A stretch of DNA of 64,000 nt from Bacillota bacterium. Lineage in GTDB: Bacteria; Bacillota; Clostridia; DSM-8532. Each line of letters starts with the position of its first letter. The stretch's first letter is position 1. Below the pieces are notes generated by a model. It worked only from the letters and a program-made list of their open reading frames with translations, was not told where the DNA came from and ran no database searches. Made by a program: the position numbers and the translations under genes. Positions 50,652 through 59,066 of this stretch are shown here, one piece after another. The stretch lies in the NCBI GenBank assembly GCA_023459915.1, contig JAEWSN010000170.1, positions 1 to 64,000 on the forward strand, in the 5' to 3' direction.

Positions 50652-51427
50652 TGCGGTTCATCAAACAGGCATACCTCGGCATCATCTTTCTGTTCCTGTA
50701 TGCGCCCATCATTGTGCTGATCGCGTTTTCCTTCAACAACTCCAAATCGCGCAGCCAGTGGGGCGGGTTCACCTTCAAATGGTATCTGGAGATGATTGGC
50801 GACCGGCAGATTCAGGAGGCCCTGACCTACACGGTCATCATCGCCGTCGCCTCCACGCTCCTCTCCACCATTTTCGGGACGGTGTCCGCCATCGGCATCC
50901 ACAATCTCCGCCGGGGGTCAAAGGCGGCCTATCTGAACCTGAACAACCTGCCGGTGCTCAACCCGGACATCATCACGGGTGTGGCCCTGATGACCCTGTT
51001 CATCTTCACGGGATTGCCGCTGGGGCCGGTCACCATGCTGCTGGCGCACATTGTGTTCAGCACCCCGTACGTCATTCTGGCCGTGCTGCCCAAGCTGCGG
51101 CAGATGAACCGGTTCACGGCCGAGGCCGCCATGGATCTCGGTGCCACGCCGGCGATGGCCCTGCGCAAGGTGATTCTGCCGGAAATCGCCCCGGGCATTG
51201 TCAGCGGGGCGCTGATGGCGTTCACCATGTCCATCGACGACTTTGTCATCAGCTTCTTCACCGCGGGAACCGAGGCCACCAACCTGTCCATCCTCATCTA
51301 TTCCATGGCCAAGCGGGGCGTGAAGCCTTCCATCAACGCATTGAGCACCGTGATGTTCCTGACGGTGCTGATATTGCTGCTGATCATCAACCACAAGAGT
51401 GAAAAAGGAGAGGAATTGCTGCTATGA
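50648..51427 (+). CDS. potC: Spermidine/putrescine ABC permease PotC
   Basis: A 259-residue permease, the partner of PotB. The membrane segments begin AYLGIIFLFLYAPIIVLIAFSFN, and the EAA loop is EAAMDLGATPAMALRKVILPEIAPGI. FTMSIDDFVISFFTAG is a family box. An ATG at 50648 overlaps potB; another at 50651 is possible. It overlaps potD by four bases. Confidence 0.95.
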   Translation: MMRFIKQAYLGIIFLFLYAPIIVLIAFSFNNSKSRSQWGGFTFKWYLEMIGDRQIQEALTYTVIIAVASTLLSTIFGTVSAIGIHNLRRGSKAAYLNLNNLPVLNPDIITGVALMTLFIFTGLPLGPVTMLLAHIVFSTPYVILAVLPKLRQMNRFTAEAAMDLGATPAMALRKVILPEIAPGIVSGALMAFTMSIDDFVISFFTAGTEATNLSILIYSMAKRGVKPSINALSTVMFLTVLILLLIINHKSEKGEELLL

Positions 51428-52485
51428 AAAGAAAACCCATTGCCCTGCTGGTGCTGCTGATGCTGGCACTGCTGCTGCCCACCCTTTCGGGCTGCGGTGA
51501 CAAGGTCACCCTCAACGTGTTCAACTGGGGGGAGTACATCGACGAGGACCTCATCGACAAGTTCGAGGAGGAAACCGGCATCTCCGTCAACTACAAAACC
51601 TATGACACCAACGAAACCCTGCTGGCCAAAATGGAAGCCGGCGGCAGCAGCTTCGACGTGGTGTTTCCCTCGGACTACGCCATTTCTGAAATGATCAAGC
51701 GCGACATGCTGCAGCCGCTCGACTATGCCAACATTCCCAACTTCAAGTATATTGACGAGAGCACCAAGAACCAGGCGTATGACCCCGGCAACAAGTATTC
51801 CATCCCGTATTTCTGGGGCACCATCGGCATCCTGTACAACAAGGAAATGGTGACCGAGCCGATTGAGAGCTGGGACATCCTCTGGGATGAGCAGTACAAG
51901 GGCATGATTCTGATGAAGAAGGACGTCCGCGATTCCATGGGCGTGGCGCTCAAACGACTGGGCTATTCGGTGAACAGCACGGACGAGGCCGAGCTGCGGG
52001 AGGCCAAGGACAGCCTGGTGGCCCAGAAGGAGCTCATCAACGGCTATTACGGTGACGAAATCAAGGACATGATCGCCAATGGCGACGCGGCCATGGGCGT
52101 CACCTACTCGGGCGACCCGATGGATCTGTACTGGGACGAGTCGGCGGATTTCAGCTACATCGGCTACGCCATACCCAAGGAGGGAACCAACCTGTGGTAT
52201 GACGCCATGGTCATTCCCAAGAGCTCACAGCACAAGAAGGAGGCTGAGGCCTTCATCGACTTCATGCTCGAACCGGAGAACGCATTTCAGAACTCCAACG
52301 CCGTGGGCTACACCACACCGAATGTCGAGGCGCTGGCCCGCATGAAGGAAGAGAATCCCGAGATTTTTGAGATGGACGCGTATTGGCCGTCCCAGGAAAC
52401 GCTCGCCAAGAGCGAGGTCTATGTGGATCTCGGCGAGTTCAAGACCCTGTACAACCAGCTGTGGATGGAAGCGCGCGTGGAGTGA
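51424..52485 (+). CDS. potD: Polyamine-binding lipoprotein PotD
   Basis: A 353-residue solute-binding lipoprotein. The signal peptide ends in the lipobox LSGC with lipidated C24. The mature part has NVFNWGEYIDEDLIDKFEEETGI, SSFDVVFPSDYAISEMIKRDMLQPLDY and VTYSGDPMDLYWDES, the D/W/Y polyamine-binding pattern of PotD/PotF. Its anchoring at the outer face would be by the LspA encoded in this window. It ends before a clear terminator. Confidence 0.95.
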   Translation: MKRKPIALLVLLMLALLLPTLSGCGDKVTLNVFNWGEYIDEDLIDKFEEETGISVNYKTYDTNETLLAKMEAGGSSFDVVFPSDYAISEMIKRDMLQPLDYANIPNFKYIDESTKNQAYDPGNKYSIPYFWGTIGILYNKEMVTEPIESWDILWDEQYKGMILMKKDVRDSMGVALKRLGYSVNSTDEAELREAKDSLVAQKELINGYYGDEIKDMIANGDAAMGVTYSGDPMDLYWDESADFSYIGYAIPKEGTNLWYDAMVIPKSSQHKKEAEAFIDFMLEPENAFQNSNAVGYTTPNVEALARMKEENPEIFEMDAYWPSQETLAKSEVYVDLGEFKTLYNQLWMEARVE

Positions 52486-52490
52486 TTGCG

Positions 52491-52534
52491 CGCCGCGCAG
52501 CCGTGTCCAAGGATGGCGCGGCGGAAGTTTTTTT
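52491..52534 (+). terminator. Terminator of potABCD
   Basis: CGCCGCGC (52491-52498) pairs with GCGCGGCG (52516-52523), followed a few bases later by seven T. The loop is 17 bases. Confidence 0.75.
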
Positions 52535-52578
52535 CGGGGTCATGGCGTCTGTCCACCGCATAAGGAGAGGAGCCTCAC

Positions 52579-54054
52579 GTGACGTTTTCCCTCACACAGG
52601 CAATCCGTGACGCGCTGGCACGGGAGAAGCTGGGGTTTCACATGCCGGGACATGCCGGCGGCCTCGGGCTTCCGGACTGGCTGCCGCGCGCGGCCGGCCT
52701 GCTGGACACCACCGAGCTGCCGCACACCGACAATCTCGCGCAGCCCGAAACCATGCTGCGGGCGGCCCAGAAACGGGCCGCCCGCCTTTTTGGCGCCGCC
52801 CGGACGCATTTTCTGGTCAACGGCGCCACCGGCGGCATCCTCGCGATGGTGCAAGCCACGGTTGGTCCCGGTGACGTGCTGCTGGTGGGGCGGGATTGTC
52901 ATCGGTCCGTCCTTGCTGCGGTGCGGCTGGCCGGCGCGACGCCGTTGTTTGTGAATGCGGCGCGCGGGCTGGCCGAGACTGCGCCAACCCTGCCGGTCGG
53001 CCCGTCCGCACAGGACTGGTTGCAGGCGGTGGCGGCGCATCCCGAAGCGCGCGCGCTCCTGATCACCAGACCCAATTATTACGGTGCCGCCGTGGACCTG
53101 GTGGAAATTGTCCGCGCCGCACACGCGCGGGAGATGCGGGTGCTGGTGGATGAGGCGCATGGCGCGCATTTTGTCGCATCAAATCTCTTCCCGGAACCCG
53201 CATTGGCCTGCGGTGCCGATTTGGTGGTGCAGAGCCTGCACAAGACCTTGCCGGCTCCCTCGCAGACCGCCCTGCTCCATGAATCCGCCGGCTGGCCGGG
53301 CCCGCGTCCGGGACTGCCTGTTGCCACCGTGGCCGAGGCGGTGGGCCAATTCCAGACCTCCAGCCCGTCCTGGATGCTGCTGGCCTTGATGGACGAAGCG
53401 GTGGGGTGGTTGGAATCCAGCGGGGCGGATGCGTACCGAAAGCTCCTGGGATCAATGGAACAACTGCGCATGCCGGCGGATAACCCGCCTGGGTTGACCG
53501 TGTTGGGTGAAGCGCAGGTGCCAACTGGATTTCGCAAGGACCCCACCCGGCTGGTGCTTCACGCGCGGCAGCAGGGAACCCTGTTGTCAAACCTGTTGTG
53601 GCAGGAATATGGCATCGCGGTGGAAATGGCGGATCCGGAACATGTGGTCCTCATCACAACGCCATTTCACACCGAAGAGGATTTTCAATACCTGTCCACC
53701 GCGCTGGCCGGGGTGATGCCGGGCTTGCGGCAGGATGTCGCATCGCCACCCGAACCAGCCTTGTCACCCAAACCAGTATTGCCGCCGGAACCAATCCTGC
53801 CGCCGGAACAGGTGTTACCATTGGCACAGGCGCTTTGCCGGCCGCGGGAGCGCGTGCCCCTGACCGGGGCCGTCGGCAGAATTGCCGCCGCGCCGGTGGT
53901 GCCCTATCCGCCCGGCATCGCGGCCATTGTCCCCGGCGAACGGTATGACGCGGCGCTGGTGGCGTCCCTATGCCGGCTGCGGGCTGCCGGGGTGTCACTC
54001 AACGGCATGGATGGCGACGCGGTTTGGTGTGTGCGCGAACCGGACGAAACATGA
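52579..54054 (+). CDS. PLP-dependent Orn/Lys/Arg decarboxylase family protein (YaaO-like)
   Basis: A 491-residue fold-type I PLP enzyme of the short Gram-positive decarboxylase group. FHMPGHAGG near the N-terminus, FLVNGATGGILAMVQA, VDEAHGAHF and the PLP lysine in LVVQSLHKTLPAPSQ are visible. A Pro-rich repeat linker (PPEP/PPEQ, about 390-420) precedes a C-terminal domain. Such enzymes make agmatine or cadaverine; the substrate is not fixed by sequence. The start is a GTG at 52579 after AAGGAGAGG. Bacillus has yaaO just before tmk, as here; a polyamine importer lies immediately upstream. Confidence 0.86.
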   Translation: MTFSLTQAIRDALAREKLGFHMPGHAGGLGLPDWLPRAAGLLDTTELPHTDNLAQPETMLRAAQKRAARLFGAARTHFLVNGATGGILAMVQATVGPGDVLLVGRDCHRSVLAAVRLAGATPLFVNAARGLAETAPTLPVGPSAQDWLQAVAAHPEARALLITRPNYYGAAVDLVEIVRAAHAREMRVLVDEAHGAHFVASNLFPEPALACGADLVVQSLHKTLPAPSQTALLHESAGWPGPRPGLPVATVAEAVGQFQTSSPSWMLLALMDEAVGWLESSGADAYRKLLGSMEQLRMPADNPPGLTVLGEAQVPTGFRKDPTRLVLHARQQGTLLSNLLWQEYGIAVEMADPEHVVLITTPFHTEEDFQYLSTALAGVMPGLRQDVASPPEPALSPKPVLPPEPILPPEQVLPLAQALCRPRERVPLTGAVGRIAAAPVVPYPPGIAAIVPGERYDAALVASLCRLRAAGVSLNGMDGDAVWCVREPDET

Positions 54055-54063
54055 GTCTTCCGG

Positions 54064-54099
54064 CAACCCGCTGCCGCACACCAACCCGCTGCCGCACAG
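54064..54099 (+). repeat. 18-bp tandem duplication after the decarboxylase gene
   Basis: CAACCCGCTGCCGCACAC (54064-54081) is repeated as CAACCCGCTGCCGCACAG (54082-54099). A TATACT box follows at 54114-54119 without a clear -35. Confidence 0.85.
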
Positions 54100-54202
54100 C
54101 TCATGTTTTCCTGTATACTGAATAGGCATGAAAAGTCCGCCTGCCTTCCGCCGCTTGGCGGAATGGGCGCGCTGTTCACGATTTGCATGGGAGAGGGAAC
54201 GG

Positions 54203-54883
54203 ATGTCGCAACAGCAGTCGCAAAACAATCAAATGGAATACGGCAAGCGGGGCCTGTTTGTCAGCTTTGAAGGCAATGACGGCTCTGGAAAAACCACGCA
54301 GATACAACGGCTGACGGCCTGGCTCCAGTCCCATGGCCGTGAGGTGTTGCTGCTGCGCGAACCCGGCGGTACCCGGATTGGCGAAAAAATCCGGGAGATG
54401 CTGCTCGACAAGGCGCACCACGAAATGGCGGCGGTGACGGAGATGCTGCTGTACGCCGCATCCCGCGCACAGCTGGTGCACACCGTCATTCGCCCGGCCG
54501 TGGAGGCGGGGGCGATTGTGATTTGTGACCGGTTTGTGGATTCAAGCTATGCTTATCAGGGATTCGGCCGGCAACTGGGGCTTCAGACGGTTCGAAACGC
54601 CAACGCGCCGGCCATAGGGGACCTGATGCCGCATCGCACGTATTTTCTGGATTTGGATGCCGACCTGTCGATGGCGCGCCGGCAGGCCTCCGGTCTGGAA
54701 ACGGATCGGCTCGAAAACGAGGCCATGGCGTTTCACCGCCGGGCATACGAGGGATATCTGGAACTGTGCGCGCTCGAGCCGGAACGGATTTGCCGGGTGC
54801 CCGTGATGGACGGGGATACGCAGCGCACGCCCGAGGATGTGGCTGCGCAAATCCAGAAAGACCTGTTGCCGCTGTTGACCTGA
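54203..54883 (+). CDS. tmk: Thymidylate kinase
   Basis: A 226-residue kinase that converts dTMP to dTDP. FVSFEGNDGSGKTTQIQRL is the P-loop, LLLREPGGTRIGEKIRE the DR(E)-PGG box, CDRFVDSSYAYQGFGR the DRY-like segment and DLDADLSMARRQ the lid region. The start at 54203 follows GGGAGAGGGA; an upstream in-frame ATG at 54128 lacks a ribosome site. Position before yaaR-holB-ricT matches Bacillus. Confidence 0.94.
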   Translation: MSQQQSQNNQMEYGKRGLFVSFEGNDGSGKTTQIQRLTAWLQSHGREVLLLREPGGTRIGEKIREMLLDKAHHEMAAVTEMLLYAASRAQLVHTVIRPAVEAGAIVICDRFVDSSYAYQGFGRQLGLQTVRNANAPAIGDLMPHRTYFLDLDADLSMARRQASGLETDRLENEAMAFHRRAYEGYLELCALEPERICRVPVMDGDTQRTPEDVAAQIQKDLLPLLT

Positions 54884-54905
54884 ACGCCAGTGGTTCGATT
54901 GCCCG

Positions 54906-54960
54906 CTGGCCGGATACCGCTGACCGGATACCACTGACCGGATACCACAGTCCGGATAAC
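54906..54960 (+). repeat. 14-bp tandem repeats after tmk
   Basis: Four units of CTGACCGGATACCA with mismatches (54906-54919, 54920-54933, 54934-54947, 54948 onward) start 22 bases after the tmk stop. Confidence 0.85.
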
Positions 54961-55082
54961 TTTGCCCGAATCGTCACGGACCAGATATCGCTGAAATGGT
55001 CGCAATGCTGGCATGCCAATGATTTGCCGATATATCATGTGAGACATGGGACGCAGGATATGCAGGTGGAAAGGGGTGTCCA

Positions 55083-55550
55083 ATGGCAATTCGCATAGAA
55101 GGAACGGGGAACCGCAGAACAACACCCCATCCCCTCACGCCGGAGGGTGGTGGGGCACATCAGCCGGTTCAGGAATCCAGTGGCGCCGCGTTCAGCTCGC
55201 AGCTCCGACAGTCCTTCGGGCAATCCCAGGAGGAACGGCTCACGAAGATGGCCATGGAGATTGAGGCGCAGGGCAAGCGGCTTTCCGGCCGTGTGGACAT
55301 TGGGGAGTTGAAGGCGTACAAGCGGCTCGTCGCGGATTTTCTCGAAGAGGCGGTGAACGGGTTCGGCAAATTCTCCAAGGAGAGTTTTCTGGATCGGCGT
55401 GGCCGGCATCGCGTGTATGCAACGGTGAAGACCATCAACGAGAAGCTGGAAACACTGACACAGGAAGTGCTCAAGGCCGAGAAGGACAATTTGGCCATTG
55501 CTGGCCGCATTGAGGACATTCGGGGGCTGGTGCTCGATTTGCTGCTGTAG
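55083..55550 (+). CDS. yaaR: YaaR-family protein (DUF327)
   Basis: A 155-residue soluble protein, mostly helical after residue 45. RLSGRVDIGELKAYKRLVADFLEEAVNGFGKFSKESF and RGRHRVYATVKTINEKLETLTQEVL fit the YaaR/DUF327 family encoded between tmk and holB in many Firmicutes. The first 45 residues are polar and low in complexity. Function is unknown. GGAAAGGGG precedes the ATG. Confidence 0.85.
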   Translation: MAIRIEGTGNRRTTPHPLTPEGGGAHQPVQESSGAAFSSQLRQSFGQSQEERLTKMAMEIEAQGKRLSGRVDIGELKAYKRLVADFLEEAVNGFGKFSKESFLDRRGRHRVYATVKTINEKLETLTQEVLKAEKDNLAIAGRIEDIRGLVLDLLL

Positions 55551-55585
55551 CGTGGCAGTTTTTTTGTGCAGCATGTTGGCAGCCA

Positions 55586-55614
55586 TTCATTCCTTTATGA
55601 CGCTGTTATATAAT
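55586..55614 (+). promoter_or_regulatory. Candidate promoter of the DUF4160/DUF2442 pair
   Basis: TTCATT (55586-55591), a 17-base spacer and a perfect TATAAT (55609-55614), 21 bases before the DUF4160 start. Confidence 0.5.
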
Positions 55615-55634
55615 CATGGAAGAGAGATGGGGAA

Positions 55635-55910
55635 ATGGGTGAGTTGACTCGTATCGATGGCATGAAGATCAAAATGTATCCATTCGATACGCAAAAACAC
55701 AAAGAGCCACATTTTCATGTTATTTTGGCAAATGGGAAATCTGTTTCTGTATCAATTGCAGATGGCAGTGTCCTCGAGGGCAAGTTGGAAAGAAGAGATA
55801 AAGAGCTGGTTATGGGCTGGATGTTCATACACAGAGAAGAACTATGGGATCGTTGGAATAAAGCTGTGGCGGGAAATTTCATTGAGAAGATTCCGACCCG
55901 TGAGATATAA
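55635..55910 (+). CDS. DUF4160-domain protein
   Basis: A 91-residue protein. GMKIKMYPFDTQKHKEPHFHVILANGKSVSVSIADGSVLEG is the DUF4160 signature (HxPHFHV core); the remainder is KELVMGWMFIHREELWDRWNKA. Members of this family are nearly always paired with a DUF2442 gene, as here, and are suspected of being toxin-antitoxin-like, but this is unproven. The GC content is visibly lower (about 40%) than in neighbours, suggesting transfer. It follows YaaR after 84 bases and starts after GAGATGGGGAA. Confidence 0.82.
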   Translation: MGELTRIDGMKIKMYPFDTQKHKEPHFHVILANGKSVSVSIADGSVLEGKLERRDKELVMGWMFIHREELWDRWNKAVAGNFIEKIPTREI

Positions 55911-55925
55911 AGATTGGAGGTTTCT

Positions 55926-56183
55926 ATGCAGAGCCCAAGGGTTACGGCGGCCAGAAGAATAGAGCAACGCAAACTGGCAATTACATTTGAAAATGGAGAG
56001 ACCCGTATATTCGATATGCTTCCGTACTTGAGTTTTCCTGTGTTCAAACCCTTGACGGATGAAGACGAATTTACGTCGTTTTCAATTGTTGACGGAACCA
56101 TTGAATGGTCGTGTGGAGCAGATCTTAGCCCGGATACTTTCTATATGGAGAGTCAACCCCTTGACTCCAAGGCCGTTATGTAA
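55926..56183 (+). CDS. DUF2442-domain protein
   Basis: An 85-residue protein. LAITFENGETRIFDMLPYLSFPVFKPLTDEDEFTSFSIVDGTIEWSCGADLSPDTFY is the DUF2442 pattern (ENGExRxFDxxPYL ... IEWxxGADLxPDTLY). The start at 55926 follows TTGGAGG. Low GC, like its partner. After its stop lies 114 bases (56184-56297) with no recognisable gene, also AT-rich, then holB. Confidence 0.82.
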   Translation: MQSPRVTAARRIEQRKLAITFENGETRIFDMLPYLSFPVFKPLTDEDEFTSFSIVDGTIEWSCGADLSPDTFYMESQPLDSKAVM

Positions 56184-56297
56184 AATAGACCGCGAACTTG
56201 CTGATCTGTTTTGCCAAATGGCTACGACTGCGAATAGCGCATCTTCAAAAGACGGGTTGCGACTGCAGGCTGTCAGGGTTTACGGGAGAGAAATGGC

Positions 56298-57296
56298 GTG
56301 ACGGGATTTGCCGATATTGTGGGACAGGAACGACTGAAGGAACGCCTGGCGGGCATGCTCGCCGAGGGCGTTCCCGGTCATGCCTATGTGTTCACCGGCG
56401 CGCAGGGAATGGGCAAGCGGACGCTGGCCAACGCGTTCGGTGCAGGCTGGATCTGCGAGGCGGAAGCGACCAATGGGGTCAGACCCCCTGTTCCGTGCGG
56501 GCAGTGCCGGGGATGCCGCCTGTATGCCTCCGGCACGAACCCGGACGTATACCGCGTGGTGCCGGATGGAAAGAAAATTGCCATCGAGGCGATTCGCGAC
56601 ATGCAGGGAAGATTGTCTGAAAAGGCCATGTTCGGTCGGCGGCTCTGTCTCATCGAGGAGGCGGAGAAGATGAACGAGGCGGCACAGAACGCCCTGCTCA
56701 AAACGCTGGAGGAACCGCCGGAACAGACGTTGCTGCTGCTGACGACTTCCGGGTTCGACGCGCTGATGGCCACCATCCGATCCCGCCTGGTCCGCCTGCC
56801 GCTCGATGGCTATACCCACGAGGAGCTCAACCGCATCATTGCCGGGAATGGGGCGGGAGTCGCGGACGCTTTTCTGGCTGCATTCTCCCAGGGGATTCCC
56901 GGCAGGGCCATGGATTTGCTGCAAAGCCAAACCCTTGCCAGGCACCGGGAACTGGTGCTGGGCTTGTTGCCGCAGGGCAGGCCGGTGCCGGGAGAATCCG
57001 GGGTTTCCACGCTGTGGGAGTATCTGGGCGGGCAGCGTGAGGCGTTTGCGGAAGTCGCGGATTTGCTGCAGGGTCTCCTGCGCGATTTGCTGGCGGTTCA
57101 CGAGGGCGCGACGGGTCGGTTGATTAACACCGACAAAACCGATACAATGAGAAAGGTTGTGCAATCCCGGTCACGGGAGGACTGGATCAACGCCATCGAA
57201 CAGGTGGATGTCATCCGCCAGTCCGTGCGCGAGAACCTGAACTACCAGCTTGCAGTGGACGCGCTCGGCGCGACCCTGATGCCGCTGTTCGCGTGA
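56298..57296 (+). CDS. holB: DNA polymerase III delta' subunit HolB
   Basis: A 332-residue clamp-loader subunit. FADIVGQERLKERLAGMLAEGVPGHAYVFTGAQGMGKRTLANAFGAG is the AAA+ core with Walker A; CGQCRGC provides zinc cysteines; EEAEKMNEAAQNALLKTLEEPPEQTLLLLTTS is Walker B and sensor. One unit of the GGGGTCAGACCCC palindrome (56475-56487) is in frame and codes for NGVRPPVP just before the Cys cluster. The start is a GTG at 56298 after GGGAGAG. Third in the tmk-yaaR-holB-ricT order. Confidence 0.92.
   Translation: MTGFADIVGQERLKERLAGMLAEGVPGHAYVFTGAQGMGKRTLANAFGAGWICEAEATNGVRPPVPCGQCRGCRLYASGTNPDVYRVVPDGKKIAIEAIRDMQGRLSEKAMFGRRLCLIEEAEKMNEAAQNALLKTLEEPPEQTLLLLTTSGFDALMATIRSRLVRLPLDGYTHEELNRIIAGNGAGVADAFLAAFSQGIPGRAMDLLQSQTLARHRELVLGLLPQGRPVPGESGVSTLWEYLGGQREAFAEVADLLQGLLRDLLAVHEGATGRLINTDKTDTMRKVVQSRSREDWINAIEQVDVIRQSVRENLNYQLAVDALGATLMPLFA
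56475..56487. repeat. GGGGTCAGACCCC palindrome inside holB
   Basis: A single 13-base unit in frame within holB; see the other copies at 4558, 15642, 38831 and 61073. Confidence 0.88.
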
Positions 57297-57319
57297 ACTG
57301 CAGATGTGTCCGTGCAACG

Positions 57320-57394
57320 GCAACCGTGAAGATGGTGACTATGAAGGTGGTCACCGTGAAGACGGCAACCGTGAAGACGGTAACCTGTGCTGTT
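57320..57394 (+). repeat. 15-bp tandem repeats between holB and ricT
   Basis: Five units of GCAACCGTGAAGACG with mismatches (57320-57334, 57335-57349, 57350-57364, 57365-57379, 57380-57394). A short overlapping frame would read T-V-K repeats but lacks a ribosome site. Confidence 0.85.
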
Positions 57395-57422
57395 GTGTCA
57401 AGGCGTTCCATAAGGAGGAAGA

Positions 57423-58679
57423 ATGGCCATTGTAGTGGGCGTCCGGTTTCGGACTGCCGGAAAGATATACGATTTCAGCCCGGAGGGGGAAACCTACCAG
57501 AAGGGCGATCATGTCATTGTGGAGACCGCGCGCGGTGTGGAATGCGGCGAGGTGCAGACCGGCAACCACGAGGTACCTGACACCGCGGTGGTTCAGCCGC
57601 TGAAGCCGGTGTCCCGGCGGGCCACGGCAGACGATGTGGCGCGAAACGAGGCCAACCGCCGCAAGGAGAAGGAAGCCCGGGAGATCTGTCTGGAGCGGAT
57701 TCGCCGCCACAATCTGGAGATGAAGCTCATCGATGTCGAATACACCTTCGACAATTCCAAAATCCTGTTCTATTTCACCGCGGACGGCCGGGTCGATTTC
57801 CGGGATCTTGTGAAGGATCTCGCCTCCGTTTTCCGCACCCGCATTGAGCTGCGGCAAATCGGTGTGCGCGATGAAGCCAAGATGATGGGCGCCATCGGCA
57901 CCTGCGGCCGGGAATTGTGCTGTTCCACATTCCTGTCGGAGTTTCATCCGGTGTCCATCAAGATGGCCAAGGAGCAGTCGCTTTCGCTCAATCCCACCAA
58001 AATATCCGGTACCTGCGGCCGCCTGATGTGCTGTCTCAAGTATGAAAATGAAGCCTACGAATACCTGCACAAGCGTTCGCCGCGCATCGACGCCATTGTC
58101 TCCACGCCCCAGGGGCAGGGAACGGTGGTGGGTGTGAACCTGCTGCGCGAATCTGTCCGGGTGCGGCTCGACACCGAAACCGGCAACGAGCTGCTGGAAG
58201 TCAAGGTGGACGATCTGGAGATCATCAAGGACGGCGGCAAGCGCCATGGCGGCGATCGCGCCGCGCCGCGCCGCGAATCCAACCAGTCCCGGGACGCAAA
58301 GCCGGCAGACGACGCCAATGGCGCGCCGGCCGCGAACGAGGATGGCGGCCGGAACCGGCGCGACCGGGGACGTTCCGGTCGCGATGGCGGCAGAAACCGT
58401 GACCGCCGCCGCAATGGGGAACAGGAGAACGGTGACGCGGCTTCAACCATGTCCGCGACATCACCAGCACCCGCGACCCAAACGTCGGCCCCTGCAGCAC
58501 AAGCTGCCGCGCCGGCGCCAACGCCGATGGCAGCCCCCACGGAAGCATCTGCAGCAGCCTCTGCGGCAGCTCCTGCGACAGCCTCTGCAGCAGCCCCTGC
58601 GACAGTCCTCGAAGCAGCACCGCTGATAGACTGGAATGATGCGGTGATTGAGGAGCCTCCGGAAACTTCTGCGGAATGA
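57423..58679 (+). CDS. ricT: RicT/YaaT (PSP1 C-terminal domain) protein
   Basis: A 418-residue protein. Residues about 1-260 are the PSP1/YaaT core: VVGVRFRTAGKIYDF, ARGVECGEV, FYFTADGRVDFRDLVKDLASVFRTRIELRQIGVRDEAK, GAIGTCGRELCCSTFL and KISGTCGRLMCCLKYE. The two CGRxxCC clusters match the cysteines that ligate [4Fe-4S] in the Bacillus RicAFT complex, which regulates RNase Y-dependent RNA maturation and sporulation. The C-terminal 150 residues are a disordered basic then Ala/Pro-rich tail, absent in Bacillus. AAGGAGGAA precedes the ATG. Confidence 0.92.
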   Translation: MAIVVGVRFRTAGKIYDFSPEGETYQKGDHVIVETARGVECGEVQTGNHEVPDTAVVQPLKPVSRRATADDVARNEANRRKEKEAREICLERIRRHNLEMKLIDVEYTFDNSKILFYFTADGRVDFRDLVKDLASVFRTRIELRQIGVRDEAKMMGAIGTCGRELCCSTFLSEFHPVSIKMAKEQSLSLNPTKISGTCGRLMCCLKYENEAYEYLHKRSPRIDAIVSTPQGQGTVVGVNLLRESVRVRLDTETGNELLEVKVDDLEIIKDGGKRHGGDRAAPRRESNQSRDAKPADDANGAPAANEDGGRNRRDRGRSGRDGGRNRDRRRNGEQENGDAASTMSATSPAPATQTSAPAAQAAAPAPTPMAAPTEASAAASAAAPATASAAAPATVLEAAPLIDWNDAVIEEPPETSAE

Positions 58680-58732
58680 GTTCCCGAGCATATGCGAATT
58701 AGCAAATAATACCAAATATGCTTTGATTTGTA

Positions 58733-58761
58733 TTGACAGAGACCCCCACATGGGATACCAT
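58733..58761 (+). promoter_or_regulatory. Promoter of the ferredoxin gene
   Basis: A perfect TTGACA (58733-58738), a 17-base spacer and TACCAT (58756-58761), in an AT-rich patch. Confidence 0.7.
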
Positions 58762-58811
58762 GATCAGCGGAGACAATATCCACGCTTACCCACCATCAGG
58801 AGGAACACGAA

Positions 58812-58982
58812 ATGGCATACGTAATCAACGACGATTGCATCAACTGTGGCGCTTGCGAACCGGAATGCCCGGTCAGCTGCATCACGGCCGGAGACACGAA
58901 GTACGTCATCGACGAAGACGCCTGCATCGATTGCGGCGCTTGCGCGAGTGTCTGCCCGGTTGGCGCCCCCAACCCCAAGTAA
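58812..58982 (+). CDS. 2[4Fe-4S] ferredoxin
   Basis: A 56-residue clostridial-type ferredoxin. Two CxxCxxCxxxC motifs are complete: C9, C12, C15, C19 and C38, C41, C44, C48, each followed by Pro as usual (ECPVSC, SVCPVG). It is an electron carrier for enzymes such as the KorABCD-type oxidoreductase encoded downstream. AGGAGGAAC precedes the ATG; own promoter and terminator mark it as a single-gene unit. Confidence 0.96.
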   Translation: MAYVINDDCINCGACEPECPVSCITAGDTKYVIDEDACIDCGACASVCPVGAPNPK

Positions 58983-58997
58983 GCTTGCGGAAGAGAG

Positions 58998-59023
58998 AAA
59001 AACCGCCGTACGGCGGTTTTTTT
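58998..59023 (+). terminator. Terminator of the ferredoxin gene
   Basis: AAAAACCGCCG TA CGGCGGTTTTTTT, a strong stem with a run of T. Confidence 0.93.
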
Positions 59024-59066
59024 CTATATACGGCAGAAATGACGGCGCTTGCGCCAAGAGGATGTC

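Noticed and set aside
57293..57580. A 95-codon frame reading TVK repeats before ricT
   Set aside because: It is created by the 15-bp tandem repeat, overlaps the ricT start in another frame and has no ribosome site.
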